Origin: Thermochaetoides thermophila DSM 1495
Lineage: Eukaryota > Ascomycota > Sordariomycetes > Sordariales > Chaetomiaceae
DNA length: 64,000 nucleotides
Reading direction: 5' to 3'
NCBI RefSeq assembly: GCF_000221225.1
Contig: NW_006383023.1
Location: 496,001 to 560,000 of the forward strand
Part shown: positions 31,676 through 44,000 of the stretch, one piece after another
Position numbering within the stretch: the stretch's first letter is position 1
Layout: each line of letters opens with the position of its first letter
Made by a program: the position numbers and the translations under genes
Notes under the pieces: model-generated
What the model saw: the letters and a program-made list of their open reading frames with translations, nothing else
Told to the model about the DNA's origin: nothing
The model's database searches: none

Positions 31676-33909
31676 ATGTCCTTTTGCTTTTCCCTCGCCT
31701 TCTCCTACCAACTTCTCTGCCTCTTTATCACTCTCGTCGCCCGTATACCCTCTTTGCTGCTCCTCTTTCTCTTGATCTTCCCTAAACAGGTATACCCATC
31801 GACAAAATACTCAACAACCGCCGACAGCACAACTTCCCTCGACCTAACCCCCGCGACGGAATCCTCAACCTCCCTCTTGCTTCCCCGTCCAGCGCCCCCC
31901 AGTGCCTCTTGGAAACCTCGCCACGCCAAGCATACCAAAACCGTCCTCGAAGCCGTCGCAGATACCCTTCCCCCTTGCGCCCGCCGCTGCGTAATCGAGA
32001 TCACTCTTCAGCGCGAGGGCGCCAAAGTGGCCTGTTCGACCCCAAGTACAGGCAATAACCTTGCTCCTCGCAGGGCGCCCGCCTTCAGTGATAGCCACGA
32101 TGATACTCGTGACTTGTTTGATAATAGCAAACATCCTTACGTGCATGTTTCTAGTCTGGACGATGTGGACGCTGTTTACGGTAGCCGTACGGCTGATCGA
32201 GATTGGGATGTTTGCGGCGGGAGGGGTAAGGGGGATGGCGAGGTTTTGAGAGGCGTAGGGGTATTGGGGCGCAGTGACGATGTTGATGAAGCAAGTGAGC
32301 CGGGTATCGACGCTGCGGCGAGGGAGTGTCTTTGTGGAAATGGGACGGAGGTTGAGTATTTCTTTGCAGTGATGGCTTGTATCAGGGGGGAGGATGGAGG
32401 AAGTAAGGAGAGGGAGTTGAGTGGGTGGGAGATGTGTAGTTTGGAGGAGGCTATTGGTTGGTCTCGCAGTTTCTTTTGTTTTCTCAATTCGTCTTGCATA
32501 TCCGTTGTACTCTGCATCGTCATCCCAGCCTGTTATCTCAGCCTACTTCGACCTCACCCCCGTCCCCTGATTTGCGGGAAAGTTGCCACCACTCAGCGAG
32601 AATACTCCTCTCCCATCACTCCAAATGTGTATTCGCAGACTGACGCTAACTGTATCATTCCGCAGAGACGGCTCGAGGAGCCTGGGGCGTCTATTCTACG
32701 CCACTGCGCTCACGGAAACGAGATCTTCTAGCGCCGCTAGTAATCGAAGGACCAGCAATTGTATGTGCACTCTTGAGATTATGGGCTCGCTGGAAGATGG
32801 CTTCCAGGCTCGAACTAGACGACTGGATCATGGGCCTTGCCATGGTAAGTATATGCCTCCAAAGTCGAAAATAGGACATCTCTTACACTTTGTTGTCCCA
32901 TGTGGCAGATTCTTTATGTACCATTCGAAATTGTTGGATCCTTTGGTACGTCTTGGAGGGTCTCTTCGCTTTTCTCAACTCAACTTATAATGACGACACC
33001 AGCGGCACATAGGGGCATTGGAGTTGACATCTGGACCGTCGAGGCCTCGTCCATGACTCGCACCATGATGGTAATTGAGATCTCCTTCCTATCACCAACT
33101 GAAAACCTTCAACTGACCAACAGTTCATCTACATTGCCGAAACGCTCTATCTCGCAATCCTCGCCCTCACCAAGCTATCTATACTCTGCTTCTACTTGAG
33201 GGTCTTTCCACAGCACCGCTTCCGCATTCTAACCATGGCGGTCATGGGCTGGATAGCCCTCTCTGGCATCATCTTTGTCTTCCTCCAACTCTTCCAGTGT
33301 GTCCCTATCAACTACATATGGGAGGAATGGAAGCGTGGGCCTTTTGGTCAGCACCGTTGTCTCGATATCAACAAAGCTAGCTACGCCGCCGCCCTGTCAA
33401 GCATCGCGCAGGACGTTGTCATCCTCATCATGCCCCTTCCCCTACTCTGGAAGCTCCGAATCTCATGGCGGGACAAGGCTAGTGCAATTGCCATGTTCTC
33501 CATCGGTTTCTTCGTCACTGTTACCAGTTGCATCCGGTTGAGGGCTATGCATCCCTTTGGAAACTCGCCAAATCCAACTTGGGACTACACGGATGCCGCG
33601 ATATGGACCGGAATCGAGGTAGCTGTGAGCATCATCGTTCCGTGTCTGCCTCCGATTCGGGCGTTCGCCAAATGGCAGAGGGGAAAGATGAACAGGAGCT
33701 TAGAGGCCGCTACTCACGCCCCAGAGCCAGCCAGCAGGCCGCGACACATGAGATCAGTTGCAGGAAGCATACCACACGGGGGTATGACGGGGAAGAGTGG
33801 AGGAACTGGAGAGACAATTGGACAACTACACAGTAGTTTGGGAAATAAAGAAGTTGGAAATGGAAAGGAAGGGAATGAACATGTTGATGAGGCAGGGGAC
33901 ATCGTGTAA
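31676..33909 (+). CDS. CFEM-domain PTH11-like seven-helix receptor
   Basis: The C-terminal exons are clear: 32666-32844, 32909-32945, 33003-33070 and 33124-33909, encoding helices typical of fungal PTH11-like receptors (VIEGPAIVCALLRLWARWK, LDDWIMGLAMILYVPFEIVGSF, the GIGVDIWTV motif, IAETLYLAILALTKLSILCFYLR, then four more helices and a polar tail). Such proteins sense surface or chemical cues. The N-terminal part is less certain: ATG at 31676 with a hydrophobic leader, LPPCARRC (residues 98-105) as the start of a CFEM domain, then RECLCGN and EMCSLEEA further on in the same frame. I infer an intron at about 32046-32291 and another at 32457-32665 with a weak GTTGGT donor. The eighth CFEM cysteine appears to be Trp. 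The receptor call is firm; the 5' exon borders are not. Confidence 0.7.
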
Positions 33910-36900
33910 ACGAGCTTCAGCACTTGTACATAGCATTGAGCAGCGATACTTGAGAGCGAACAACACTTTGAAATATGATTCCAGGATACGAACATCATAG
34001 ACTCGGGCTATATAAAGCTGACGGCTTGGTGAGGTTAATCGTTTGTTGTATGAATGAGACATTGCTCGCACACGCCAAAACCTGGAGAGCCGTTGGACCT
34101 CATTCTCCCATCCGGGGGACAACAGCCGTGAGGTTATACCTGGAGAAGAGCTATCAACGTTTCTATCTCTAACGATACAGGCTTTTTTTTGTTCATAAGA
34201 GACTGCATTGAGATAAAACAGGTATTCTTAGATGATGGAACGAGATGTTTTAGCCAGGACACCTTGCCTAAAGCACTTGGCAAGGCTTCCGCACTCTGTC
34301 AGAAGAACAGAACCGTTTGGAATCGCGTTCATCGAGAAGATTGTTTTCTCCATCTTCACATGCTCTCTCCAACGGTGGGTGTGAAGTGTGAAGGTGACTC
34401 TGTAGGCGCTCCAATCGGCGGTGATGTTTCACTTGCTACCTAACAACCCCTGGCAATAATATGGGCTATTATAGCTTACCATGCAAGCCAGCAGCAGCCA
34501 TAAGACTCGCTTCGATGCATCCCACATCATTCCCCCTATCCAAGGTTACTACACAGCCCCCACGCCATCACCGGAGGCTCTGTGCTGGATGTCTGTTGGA
34601 CTCATCCTTTTGTTCACACACCTCCAGTCTGCAAGGTCCCGTTCCTGGATGCCGGCGGATCCGGAATCCGGGAGCCACAAGGATATGCCACCATGTACGA
34701 GCGGGATATGCGCATGAATAACCGGTTATCGGCAGTTGAGAGTTCAGACGAACTCTTGCAGGTGAGATCCAGTTCTCCAAGCTTGGTCGATGGAGATGAG
34801 GATTTGCTATATAATCTTAGGCTTTGGAGCCGAAGGGGACTTCCTAGGCAACGTCTGTGTGGTATATATTGCGATACGCCCGTCGAAGAGATGAGGAAGG
34901 ATGGATGGTACTCTCGCTAACGAGAAACAACCAGATCATCACGTCATCTCCAAAGCAGCAAGGCTCGAAGACAAAGTCCCTTCGACCTTGGTCAAATTTC
35001 CTGTGGTAACCAGGCTTTGGAGGACCGAAATAGGAGAGCTCTCCTGAAGAAAGTTCCCCAAAATGGTTATCCAACGGCTTACAACAAAATCAGGATTCGA
35101 TATCATTGGTACCAGAGGTTCGGCGCAATCCATCGATCCTCAGCAGAGCATCAGGCTTCTTCCCATCCTTTCTCCCCATTGCCAGACATGCCGGAGCAAT
35201 ACTCTTCATTCTACGGCGCTGTGCATACCCCTTATGGACCAGATACCAACCAACGGCTCCAAACAGCCCGAGACAGTCGAATTGCAGGAGGTTGCTTGGC
35301 CGCCTAACTATCGAGGACACGTTCATCTCATTTTGAACTCCGCGACAGTTTGCTAAACGATGTCCGTACCCTTCTCTGACAGCTTCCAGGAGTTCCGAAC
35401 AACTCTACTTTCCCTTTCTACGCGAGGCTCAATGGCGCTGTCCAGCCATCTGGCCCGAACTTGGAAATTCGAGGAGAAAAACCATTAAGATGCAATCGAG
35501 AAAGGCCGATCACGCAGCCACCTACAAAGACAGACACCAGTGTGGAAGCCATCGAGGATGTCAAAGGAGCAAGACACGGCTGAGCTGTGCCTAACAACCC
35601 AGCCCACGAAGCTGTCTGAACCCTTACCCAAGCCCACTATGCCATAAGAAGAGCGTTGAAACAGCGAACGTCTGCAAGGGGCTGCTGCAGCCAAGAAAGC
35701 AAGATGGGCAGCGTCATCACACAGCGTTACACTACACAAACCAAAGTTATCCCCAGCCCAAACCTGCAGCTACGGCTAGCATACACTGCACGCGTATGCG
35801 CAAACTATTGAACGGCTTCCGTGCCCAATTCTTTGTGCACATCTCAACATCAGCAAAACCCACGACAAATTCTGCCGGTTTTTCTACTCCTTGTCCAGAT
35901 CCACGCTTGCGATTGGATCCCGCGACTCTGATTCCTGCACCATTTTGGGCCACGATGACCAACACCGCCTACCCAAACAGGAACTTAGTTCTGGAGCTGA
36001 GAGGACTGCTTCTGGGCAGAAGCTGCGCCTCTAAAGACGCCACTGGGCTTACAGGGCCGAAATGCCGACGCCATCCCCGCCCATCGCCGGCCCGGGCCGC
36101 GGCTGAGAGGTAAGAACAGCACGGTGCGGCCGGGCATTCGTGGTGCCTTTTGCCCGAGTTACGGGCGGTTGACAGGGCGTGGGAGATACCGGTAAACAAC
36201 CAGTTGGAATTCGCGTGAGAAGATCCCATTTAACTGTGGCAAGATGTTGCTGACAGCATTCAAGCAGCATGCCATTGAGGACGTGGACTCAAGAACCTTT
36301 CTGACGCAGCTGTTCCTGACGGTGCCGGATCCGAGCACGTCAGAGACCAGCCAGCTACCTAGCTAACGCAGCCCACGCAGTAGCCTACCAAATATTGTCT
36401 GCTGCTGCTCTCCCAAGACCACTGCAAGCAACGATGCCCCAGGCTCCAGCAAACACAAGTTCCTGAGTCCTCGTTCAATGTCTGCCGCTTAGGTTTCCTA
36501 CCCCACAAAAGCCCCGAGACTAACGCCCACTTCTCTCTTTCTATAAGCAGCGATCCTGTCATTTGGGCGAGGAATACCAAGAAAAAGCACATCAACCCAG
36601 CGAAGTTAGCGCCTTTTCAGGCGCTTGGCAGTCTCCTTGAGGCTATTCTGCAGTATGATTGCCAATCAGGGAGGGCACCACTAGGCGATTCCCAGGCGCC
36701 AAGTTTCGAAAGGATATTTACATACGGTAAGTTACCCAGCGACTAAGGTTTAACCGGCGTTCAAAGCAATTTATAGTTACAAGTCCGACACAGAGAATTT
36801 GACTCATGAAGTAAAACGCCACTGCTTAAGGTACACCAGTGTCTTTAGTCGGGTTTCCAGCAAAGTCAACTGACTGTGACGATATCCGATTCAGGAAACA

Positions 36901-39900
36901 GATGAAAGTTGAGCTGTGATGTCTAGACGAGGGGCCCTGTCTTTGCCCTGTGAGGGGAGGATGTGAGCAGCAGTCTTGAAAGCCCACCCCACCCCGCTTT
37001 TTCATGTACTTGCCTTAGGTCCGCAGCTGCTCGGGGGCGCCGCTCTCTGCGCACAGACATTCTTGGCAGGTTTTGGCACATGAATGAGTGTGGGAGCTGC
37101 AAGGTTTCCAGCTGCTTCACAGGGCTTCTTCGCCTCCTCTAGACCAAGCCCAGAACACGATAGTCTGCTTTCTAGCGGTTCCAGAAGCCTTGATTGCTTT
37201 CCTAAAAGGCTTTCCAGCAGCGCGCTTGACAGCCACTTGTCTGGCTGACTAGAGAAGGGAACCCTGTCTGACAATAACGTCACTTTTGAACTATAGACAA
37301 ATGGGAGGGCTGGATCGGCCTTTTTGAAAGACCAAACCCTAACCCTCTCAGGTTGGGGCTTCCGACTTTCTGCCCAACCCTGCTACAAGTTCGAGCTAAG
37401 AGTTAAAGCTGATTGGAAGAACCAAACTTTCAAGCCCCCCGCACCTTTCCGCCTGTGGACATACACTGTCCCTTGAACCAAGGCGCGGTGGCCCTGTGAC
37501 AAAATGCGGGCAAGCCTCTTGGGTAAAAGGCCAGCGAAGCTATTTGCACAATGTTACTTCGCTGCGAGAGCGATCGTGTCATGGCTTCCAGCTCTCTTCC
37601 TCCTCCTCCTTGCCGGGCTGAAGGAGATGTGAAGCTATCTCCTAAAAGAAAAAGAAAGGAAAAATCTCCGATCTTCAGATTGACCGTTGTCAGGTTGCCC
37701 ACGCCCTCCCTCTCTGCGATCCTGCCGAAGGGGTTCGGGCCGTTCGTCGTTCGAAAAAAGAGAAAATGATTCTCAAGGAAAACATTTGGCTGATGCTGGC
37801 GTCTAACTACGTCGACACCATCCCCAGCCACGCTGCATCTCCCTCCAGGCGAGGTACGAGTTGTGGGACATCCTGGATTACTACTCCTAGCCAAGCATCA
37901 TCAGGACCTGCCTTGAACTGGGGGATTGCTCGTTGGCACTGGGGCAAAGCTGTTCGAGACCCCAATCCAAGACAACTGCACCACGTAACAAGTACGTATG
38001 ATGTATGTGCATCATGGGATGCCCAGGCACCCTTGAACGCTTCGGCAGCCATGATGCAGAGACGGCGGCATTCCTCCACAGTTTCGCGCGTCCAGTTTAG
38101 CGTTCCACGGAATTGTTGGCTGTGGTAACCGATTTCTTCTGCAGGTCCTAACTTTCAGACATCAGATGGTTATTCTTAGTATCTTGACAAGCGCCCGAAA
38201 TTGATGAAAAAAAGACACCGTTCCCTTGTCTGGGCAGCAGAAAGTGCGGAAAGCATTATGATTGCCACACAGTGCCCAACTTACACCTACCGTCCCCTGT
38301 CTTTCTTTCGCTATGTTCAACAAACCCGCTGCTTCTATCAGCCACCGCGTTATCGCCCTAATGTTCGCCAAATGGCTTGTTGGTGACAACCATAGCGGAC
38401 CAGACTCCGCTTGGTGATCGGCGTCGTTGCCCCTCACCTCCTCGCTAGCGCCATCTCCCAAGACCACCCTCAGCACTTCTAGAAGCTCTTCTAGACCAGG
38501 GGCTAACACTTTAGCGCCGGCGTGACTTCCCTATTGTGCTGGCCGCCGTTGATCGAAAACAACGCCTTGCTACGTAGTTTGCGATCGAGGAAAGGCAGGT
38601 ATCCAACTTACAGCTGAAAAAATTCGGTTGTAGGAATCCAATACATGCCAATATCGACCCAAAGTGTACGACAAAGCCTTATCAATTACGACCTGGCATT
38701 GGAACCGGTGAAAGCTGAGCCATCCGGCATCAGCCAATCCAATGTCGCCAATTACCCCTTACCCAACCTGTCCTGTAAGCCCATACCGAAGGGCGGGAAG
38801 CTCCCGACCCAGCCTTTTCGCGGCCCCGGAACCCTTCCGGCACTCGTGGTGCGTCATGCAACCTGGACCAACACGACAACCGGTCTGGGAAATACTTACC
38901 TGAACGGCGACCTGTTTCTGTCATCCGGGTCGTGTCTGTGGAAGTGAAAGAACCGAATACGCTGCGGCGCATGCTCTGACCTATGGAGGAGATGTCAGCC
39001 TTGGCTTGTGTCGAAAGGTAAGGCATGAGTTAAGGTGGACATATAGTCCAGCCCTTGTTCGCAATCCCTGGGCTAGAAGACACTATCCCAAGACCGGCAA
39101 CGAGACCGTGGCGTCCTCGTCAGATAACTCCATCTCCATCTGGTCCCTGGCTTGCTGGAGATCTTCAATCCAGCAATGGAGATTGGCAAACAGCATATCT
39201 GCTAGACAGTATGATTCCAACCTTGTTGGCTTCTATACAGCCCATGCCTGCTTTGGAGAACTCACCGATTTCTCTGTCTTTCCTGTGGGCCAAACTAACA
39301 CCTTATACAGTCCGTACAGTACGTGTGTTGTAAGTTCTGAAAAGTTGATCGAGATCCTCAGCTGTGCTGGAAACATGAAGGCTTTTTGGGAGGGCATCCC
39401 AGGTCCCAGGAACTCGATGCAACCTTTTCAAGTCCTCACATCTGCAAGTTATTAAGCAGGTTATCATGAAGAGGCAGGTAGTAAGTGTCCTTTATCAGCT
39501 GCTGGAAGATTGTGATAGGTAGTCAGCTCTCCAATATCATCACATCGATGGGGATTAATTCGAGATTGCATCAGACTTCCCATAGATAATGGCTCCTCAT
39601 ACTGATGTTGGAGATCGCAGTCTGTAACCGATAGGCCTCTGTTGATAGATCTTAGTATGCTCCAACAGCTGGTCGGTCAGGTATTCCTTAGCCTGCCAGC
39701 TGCATTAACCTGAGCCTGGACTCTAGTGTTTCCTCGACTGACAGAAATATTCTGTATCTGGCCTTCGATGAGGAGATTCTACCTGTCCCAGAACTGGGGT
39801 GTTACTGTGAAAAGAGACCAAGGAGTTCATGAAGATCAGGTCAGGTGCTTGTTGGGCTGGCTGTCAACCAAGCTAAGATGACAGTTCTTCGGATATGCTC

Positions 39901-41000
39901 TCACTGCAGGCAGAGCCTCAATTTTTTGTTATTCATTAGGTCACGCAGCGTCGATAGAATACCTACATCTGTCAGGTTCGCAGGCGATCAGCATGCCATA
40001 GATCCGGCACCTGCGCATAGCCGCGTATAGCGTCGGGCAGCTGCATCGTGGACCCGATCGTGGTCATTTATCCCCTCGGATTCCTGATATAAGTTTTTGG
40101 TTCATTGATTTTATGATGCAAGAAGCCGAACTGTTGTCAATGAATTCAGTCTTGGGCAGCGCTTGAGTGTCATTGAGTCAACCACAGGGCGGTGTTCTCA
40201 TTGTGGTTGAAGCAGACTAGCAGCCGGTCTTCGAACTACTGCCGGTGTAGTTGTCCAAAAGTCGAGAAAGTGTTATCACGATTGCCAGTCTAACAATTTC
40301 ATCGTAGACATGCAAGATAGAGAAGTCTGTGGAGCATCGTTAGCCCTTTCTGCATGTCGTACATAGGCGGGGGTTATCTGTGCATGGGCTTGCCATTCCT
40401 GGTTGATCCGCGTTTGATCCCCTGCAGACGATGAGCTCAGGAGGCTTAGCTCAGGATCTGACACACGACTGATGGATATTGAACACAGAGTCAGAGAATC
40501 ACTTCCTTTGTTAGAGTTCTAGTTGGGAGACTTCGGATTTTGGTGACGTGAGTGGGGTTGTCCATCAAGGACGGGGTCGGATGGTGTTGACATCGCCTGC
40601 TCGGAATTCGGAAGGGCAAATGCAACTTTGTTAGTAATCATCCTTCTTGGCTGGTTAATGAGGCATGTAAGTAAGTGCAGTGAGCTGTGGTCATGTTCCT
40701 CAGCATCACGCGTGGCGCTGATTGCATTTGCTTTAGAGTAGGTTCGTATCAGAGATATCATTTACAACTGGACAGAACTATCTGGTCCCCGGGGATTTAG
40801 ATTCTCTTCCCTCTTACCCGCGCAAATCAAAAGCAAGCCTCGAGGAAGCACAGCTCCAAGCAAGTCACATTCCCTGATCGAAGTGAGGGTGAGCAATGGT
40901 GTAGTCCGGGCCGGATGAGATTAACGTGATAGGCATGGCCCATGAGCCCCGCGTTACATTCTTCCAATGCGGGCGCCTTCCCATGTGACGTTTGTGAAAC
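33910..41000. other. Gene-poor block, part 1
   Basis: Seven kilobases without a convincing gene. All frames are short, many starting at non-ATG codons, on both strands. Base composition is lower in GC than the flanking genes. A short minus-strand frame with one in-frame TAG at 39083-39418 could be a decayed coding relic. Telomere-like CCCTAACCCT at 37336-37345 is a single unit and not a telomere. I saw no long terminal repeats or target-site duplications by eye. Confidence 0.5.
39083..39418 (-). pseudogene. Possible decayed coding relic
   Basis: One minus-strand frame of 112 codons, interrupted only by a TAG at 39233-39235 (a CAG-to-TAG change would explain it), contains protein-like stretches such as CWIEDLQQARDQMEMELSDE. 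The family is not recognised. It might be a fragment of an old gene or element changed by C-to-T mutation, or it might be chance. Confidence 0.2.
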
Positions 41001-44000
41001 CGGGGGCGGCGAGCGGCCACAGACGACTTCTCCCATCCTCATGGGGCCTTGGGCTGTGGGGCCGGCCAATTAACCTCCCGCCGAAGGTTTCAACGGCGCC
41101 GCCTTTCTCCACCTCGCTCCGAGCGAAGGGATGTCGCCCCTAACCGCAAAAGAAAGGTTTTTTGAGTGCAATATGTGATGGTAACACGCTTTCCACTTAT
41201 CGGGTTCGTATGGATAACGTAAGATCCCCTCATCAAGGAGAGGTTCGACTGCGAGTACTACCCCAATATACTCTGAGTCCTTCTCACCTCGAAGCGAACA
41301 TGACTTCATTGTGATGTAGCAGGGTTTTTTTACGCGAGGTTTGGTTCGATAAGTGATCATTTTGACTTTGAGAGGGAGGCCCTGAAAAACCCTCCGATTG
41401 CGGACGGCAACAATCCTCATCTGCTTTACTTGTGCTTTTTGTCACTACAAGTTCCACGCGAGCTGTACTGTAAATCATGATGATCAAAATGCAATTATTA
41501 CCGAGCGGTTAGCTTGTGCAACTGTTTTAACCAATAACCGGAACTTCGATGTTGAGCCAGGGCCGGCACGGTACGGTTGATGAAGTAAGTAGATGATCTG
41601 CTAACAGCAGACCTGGGCTCGGCGACCAACCTGCGTGTTGCCGGTGATATCGGCGGTCATCACGGAGGACGGGTAGCTTTGATGATATCATATATCGCCG
41701 ACCGGATGCAGAGCCAATCGTGATCCGTATGCCCTCCGGTATGCGTAAGACTGCAAAACATACCGATTACTGCAGTGTTGAGCATGTCACGTGTCCACAG
41801 ACACAGCGTTCATCAACAGCTGTTGTAGAAAGTGCTTGTAGCTCTAACCCCCTCCGGTGCTGGCTCCTCGTGGGAACTGGCAAATCATTGTCACGCGCGC
41901 CTATAGCAGCAGCGATATTGCATGAAACATCGGGGATTGCGGCCGGAGACTTTGCCGGAGCTGGGGATTAAGCTCGGGCAGTGTACAGGTGAGTGACGGG
42001 TTCAAGCTGTTTTTTTTTTTTTCATTTTTTTATTTTTTCCCATCTGTGCGTTCCGCCAACCGGTAACCGAGGCCAAGCTCGGGAGGATGAACCGAGCTTG
42101 GCACCACTGAACAAGATTTCCGTCAGTTATAATATTCGGCAGTGTCGAACTTTGTTGGCATTATTGATGAAGGTGAGACGCCGGCGCGTAAGTGCGGAGC
42201 CTGAATTTGATGCTGTTCCCCGTAAAAAAACGGTTGAGATTGCGGTGTGGAGACAAAACCGTCTCTGTCCGGTACATAACCAAAAGAGGGTTGCTGACTT
42301 ACAAGTTTCATCAAATTTCCTAAAGTTCTTTCTCTGTCTTGACCTTTATCACGAAATTAACAATGCAAAATTTTGCTTTACATGACCGCACTACGTAAGT
42401 AACAGAGAAATCTGCAACTGCATATCACGATGGCTGCATGATCTCAGGTATGTTATACATGCTCTCCCGTTGTGACGACTTCGTCTATTGAAATTTGGGA
42501 GAGGTGGAGCAAAGAGGTGTTGAGGAAGTGCCTTTCATTGGCCAGATAGCGTTGCATCATCTGCGAACATCTGGTCTGTGTCGAACAACGGTCTCCCCAC
42601 AACGGTGAAGCGTCCGTCTCCCTTTTTGCTCGTCGTTGCGGTGGTGTTAACCGACCATCGGCTCCCTCCAACCAACGTCGCAATGCTGCTGACAAAGGAG
42701 CAAATAATCAGTAGCCTTATCGGAAGCCGAAGAAAAATCTTAAGACGATGTCAAGATGAATACCCCGCCCTGTGTCCCTCATCACTCTCTGACATTTTGA
42801 TGTTTAAACGGAACGGCAGACAGCTCTGCAGCCACACATAGCCCCTCACTGACACGGAACGTGAAGTGGGGCAGACATGTTTCTGTTTCGACCCCGTTTC
42901 AGATCCAGGGGCTGGATGTATTACACCCCATTGGTCGACAGCCAGAGCGATCATGAGCGGTGATTCGTGACAAAGAATAGCAGCCCACGTGCGCCACCTT
43001 TTCTGCTCGCCCCATACCGACGATGGGACAAGCGGTAGTCCTTGTCTTTGGATAAAGCTTTCCCGAAGTTAACATAATGTTCAGAACCCAAGTATTTGGT
43101 TTGCGCATTTTGTCACTAACTGTCTCAGTGAATGGGGAATATGATAAGTTCATTTTAGGTGAGCGAAGGAAAAGATTGATACAGGTGAAGTTTAAGCTGC
43201 AAGATTATGGGTAAGGTGTTAATGACAACATGCATCCCTTGTGCATGTCAATGCCCAGGCCTTCCCGTCACAAAGGCAGTTAGTTCTTGTACTAAACTAT
43301 GACAGGGAGGATTAAGCATGCAAAGCGGCCTCGGATACGCATGTATGTGACGCCCATACGACAGCTTGCATGTGCAACCGATTCAATGTTCTATGGCTTG
43401 CGGGCTTGATGTGTGATTGACCTGGACTGTAATTTGAAGCGTCCTTTGGCCGTCAAGCACTTGAACAAATCTCCAAGGAAAATAATTGCACGGTGTGAGG
43501 TTGGTAGTTTGGTAGGACACGGCTTTCTCTTGATGTGTGAGTGTTATTGGATCTGTTTCGTTTTAACGTTTCGAAACTCGTGTTTCCCTGGTAGAGCATG
43601 GCAGCCACGTGCAATCATGCCTGCCGGGTAGAGGCGTCCAGTTTTAGGATCAAATCGGGGTACAATGCCAACTCCTTCGGGATACGAGAAATTCTGCATC
43701 AAGACGTCTGGAACGAATCAATAGCCCAATAATACTTCAAAGTTGAACTCTGAAGCTCCTCATCCTACGTCTATGGCCAATAACGATGCACTGGTGGGAA
43801 GCTCTCGAACTCATCGATCCTTTGCTGTTTGCCCAACAGCTTCTGTATCCGTGGGTTATGGGCGGAATGTCCTTGGTCCAACTCATGGTCTCTTTGGATG
43901 AACAGGGCAGTAAAGTCACTGTATCCAAGATCTGTAGGCTCGTCTATCAGTAAAGTGGGGTTGAGTGGCCGTGCTCCAGGGACGGGATGCTGCGTGGACG

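Noticed and set aside
32061..32249. Membrane-helix-like 62-codon frame within the CFEM receptor region
   Set aside because: It lies in another frame over a stretch that I interpret as intron plus exon; its hydrophobicity seems accidental.
34582..34920. 112-codon + frame with hydrophilic, protein-like composition
   Set aside because: It opens with GTG, its first ATG is well inside, and it has no neighbour, motif or splice support.
37336..37345. CCCTAACCCT telomere-like word (a similar one is at about 20396)
   Set aside because: Single copies only; real telomeric arrays or interstitial telomeres would have several units.
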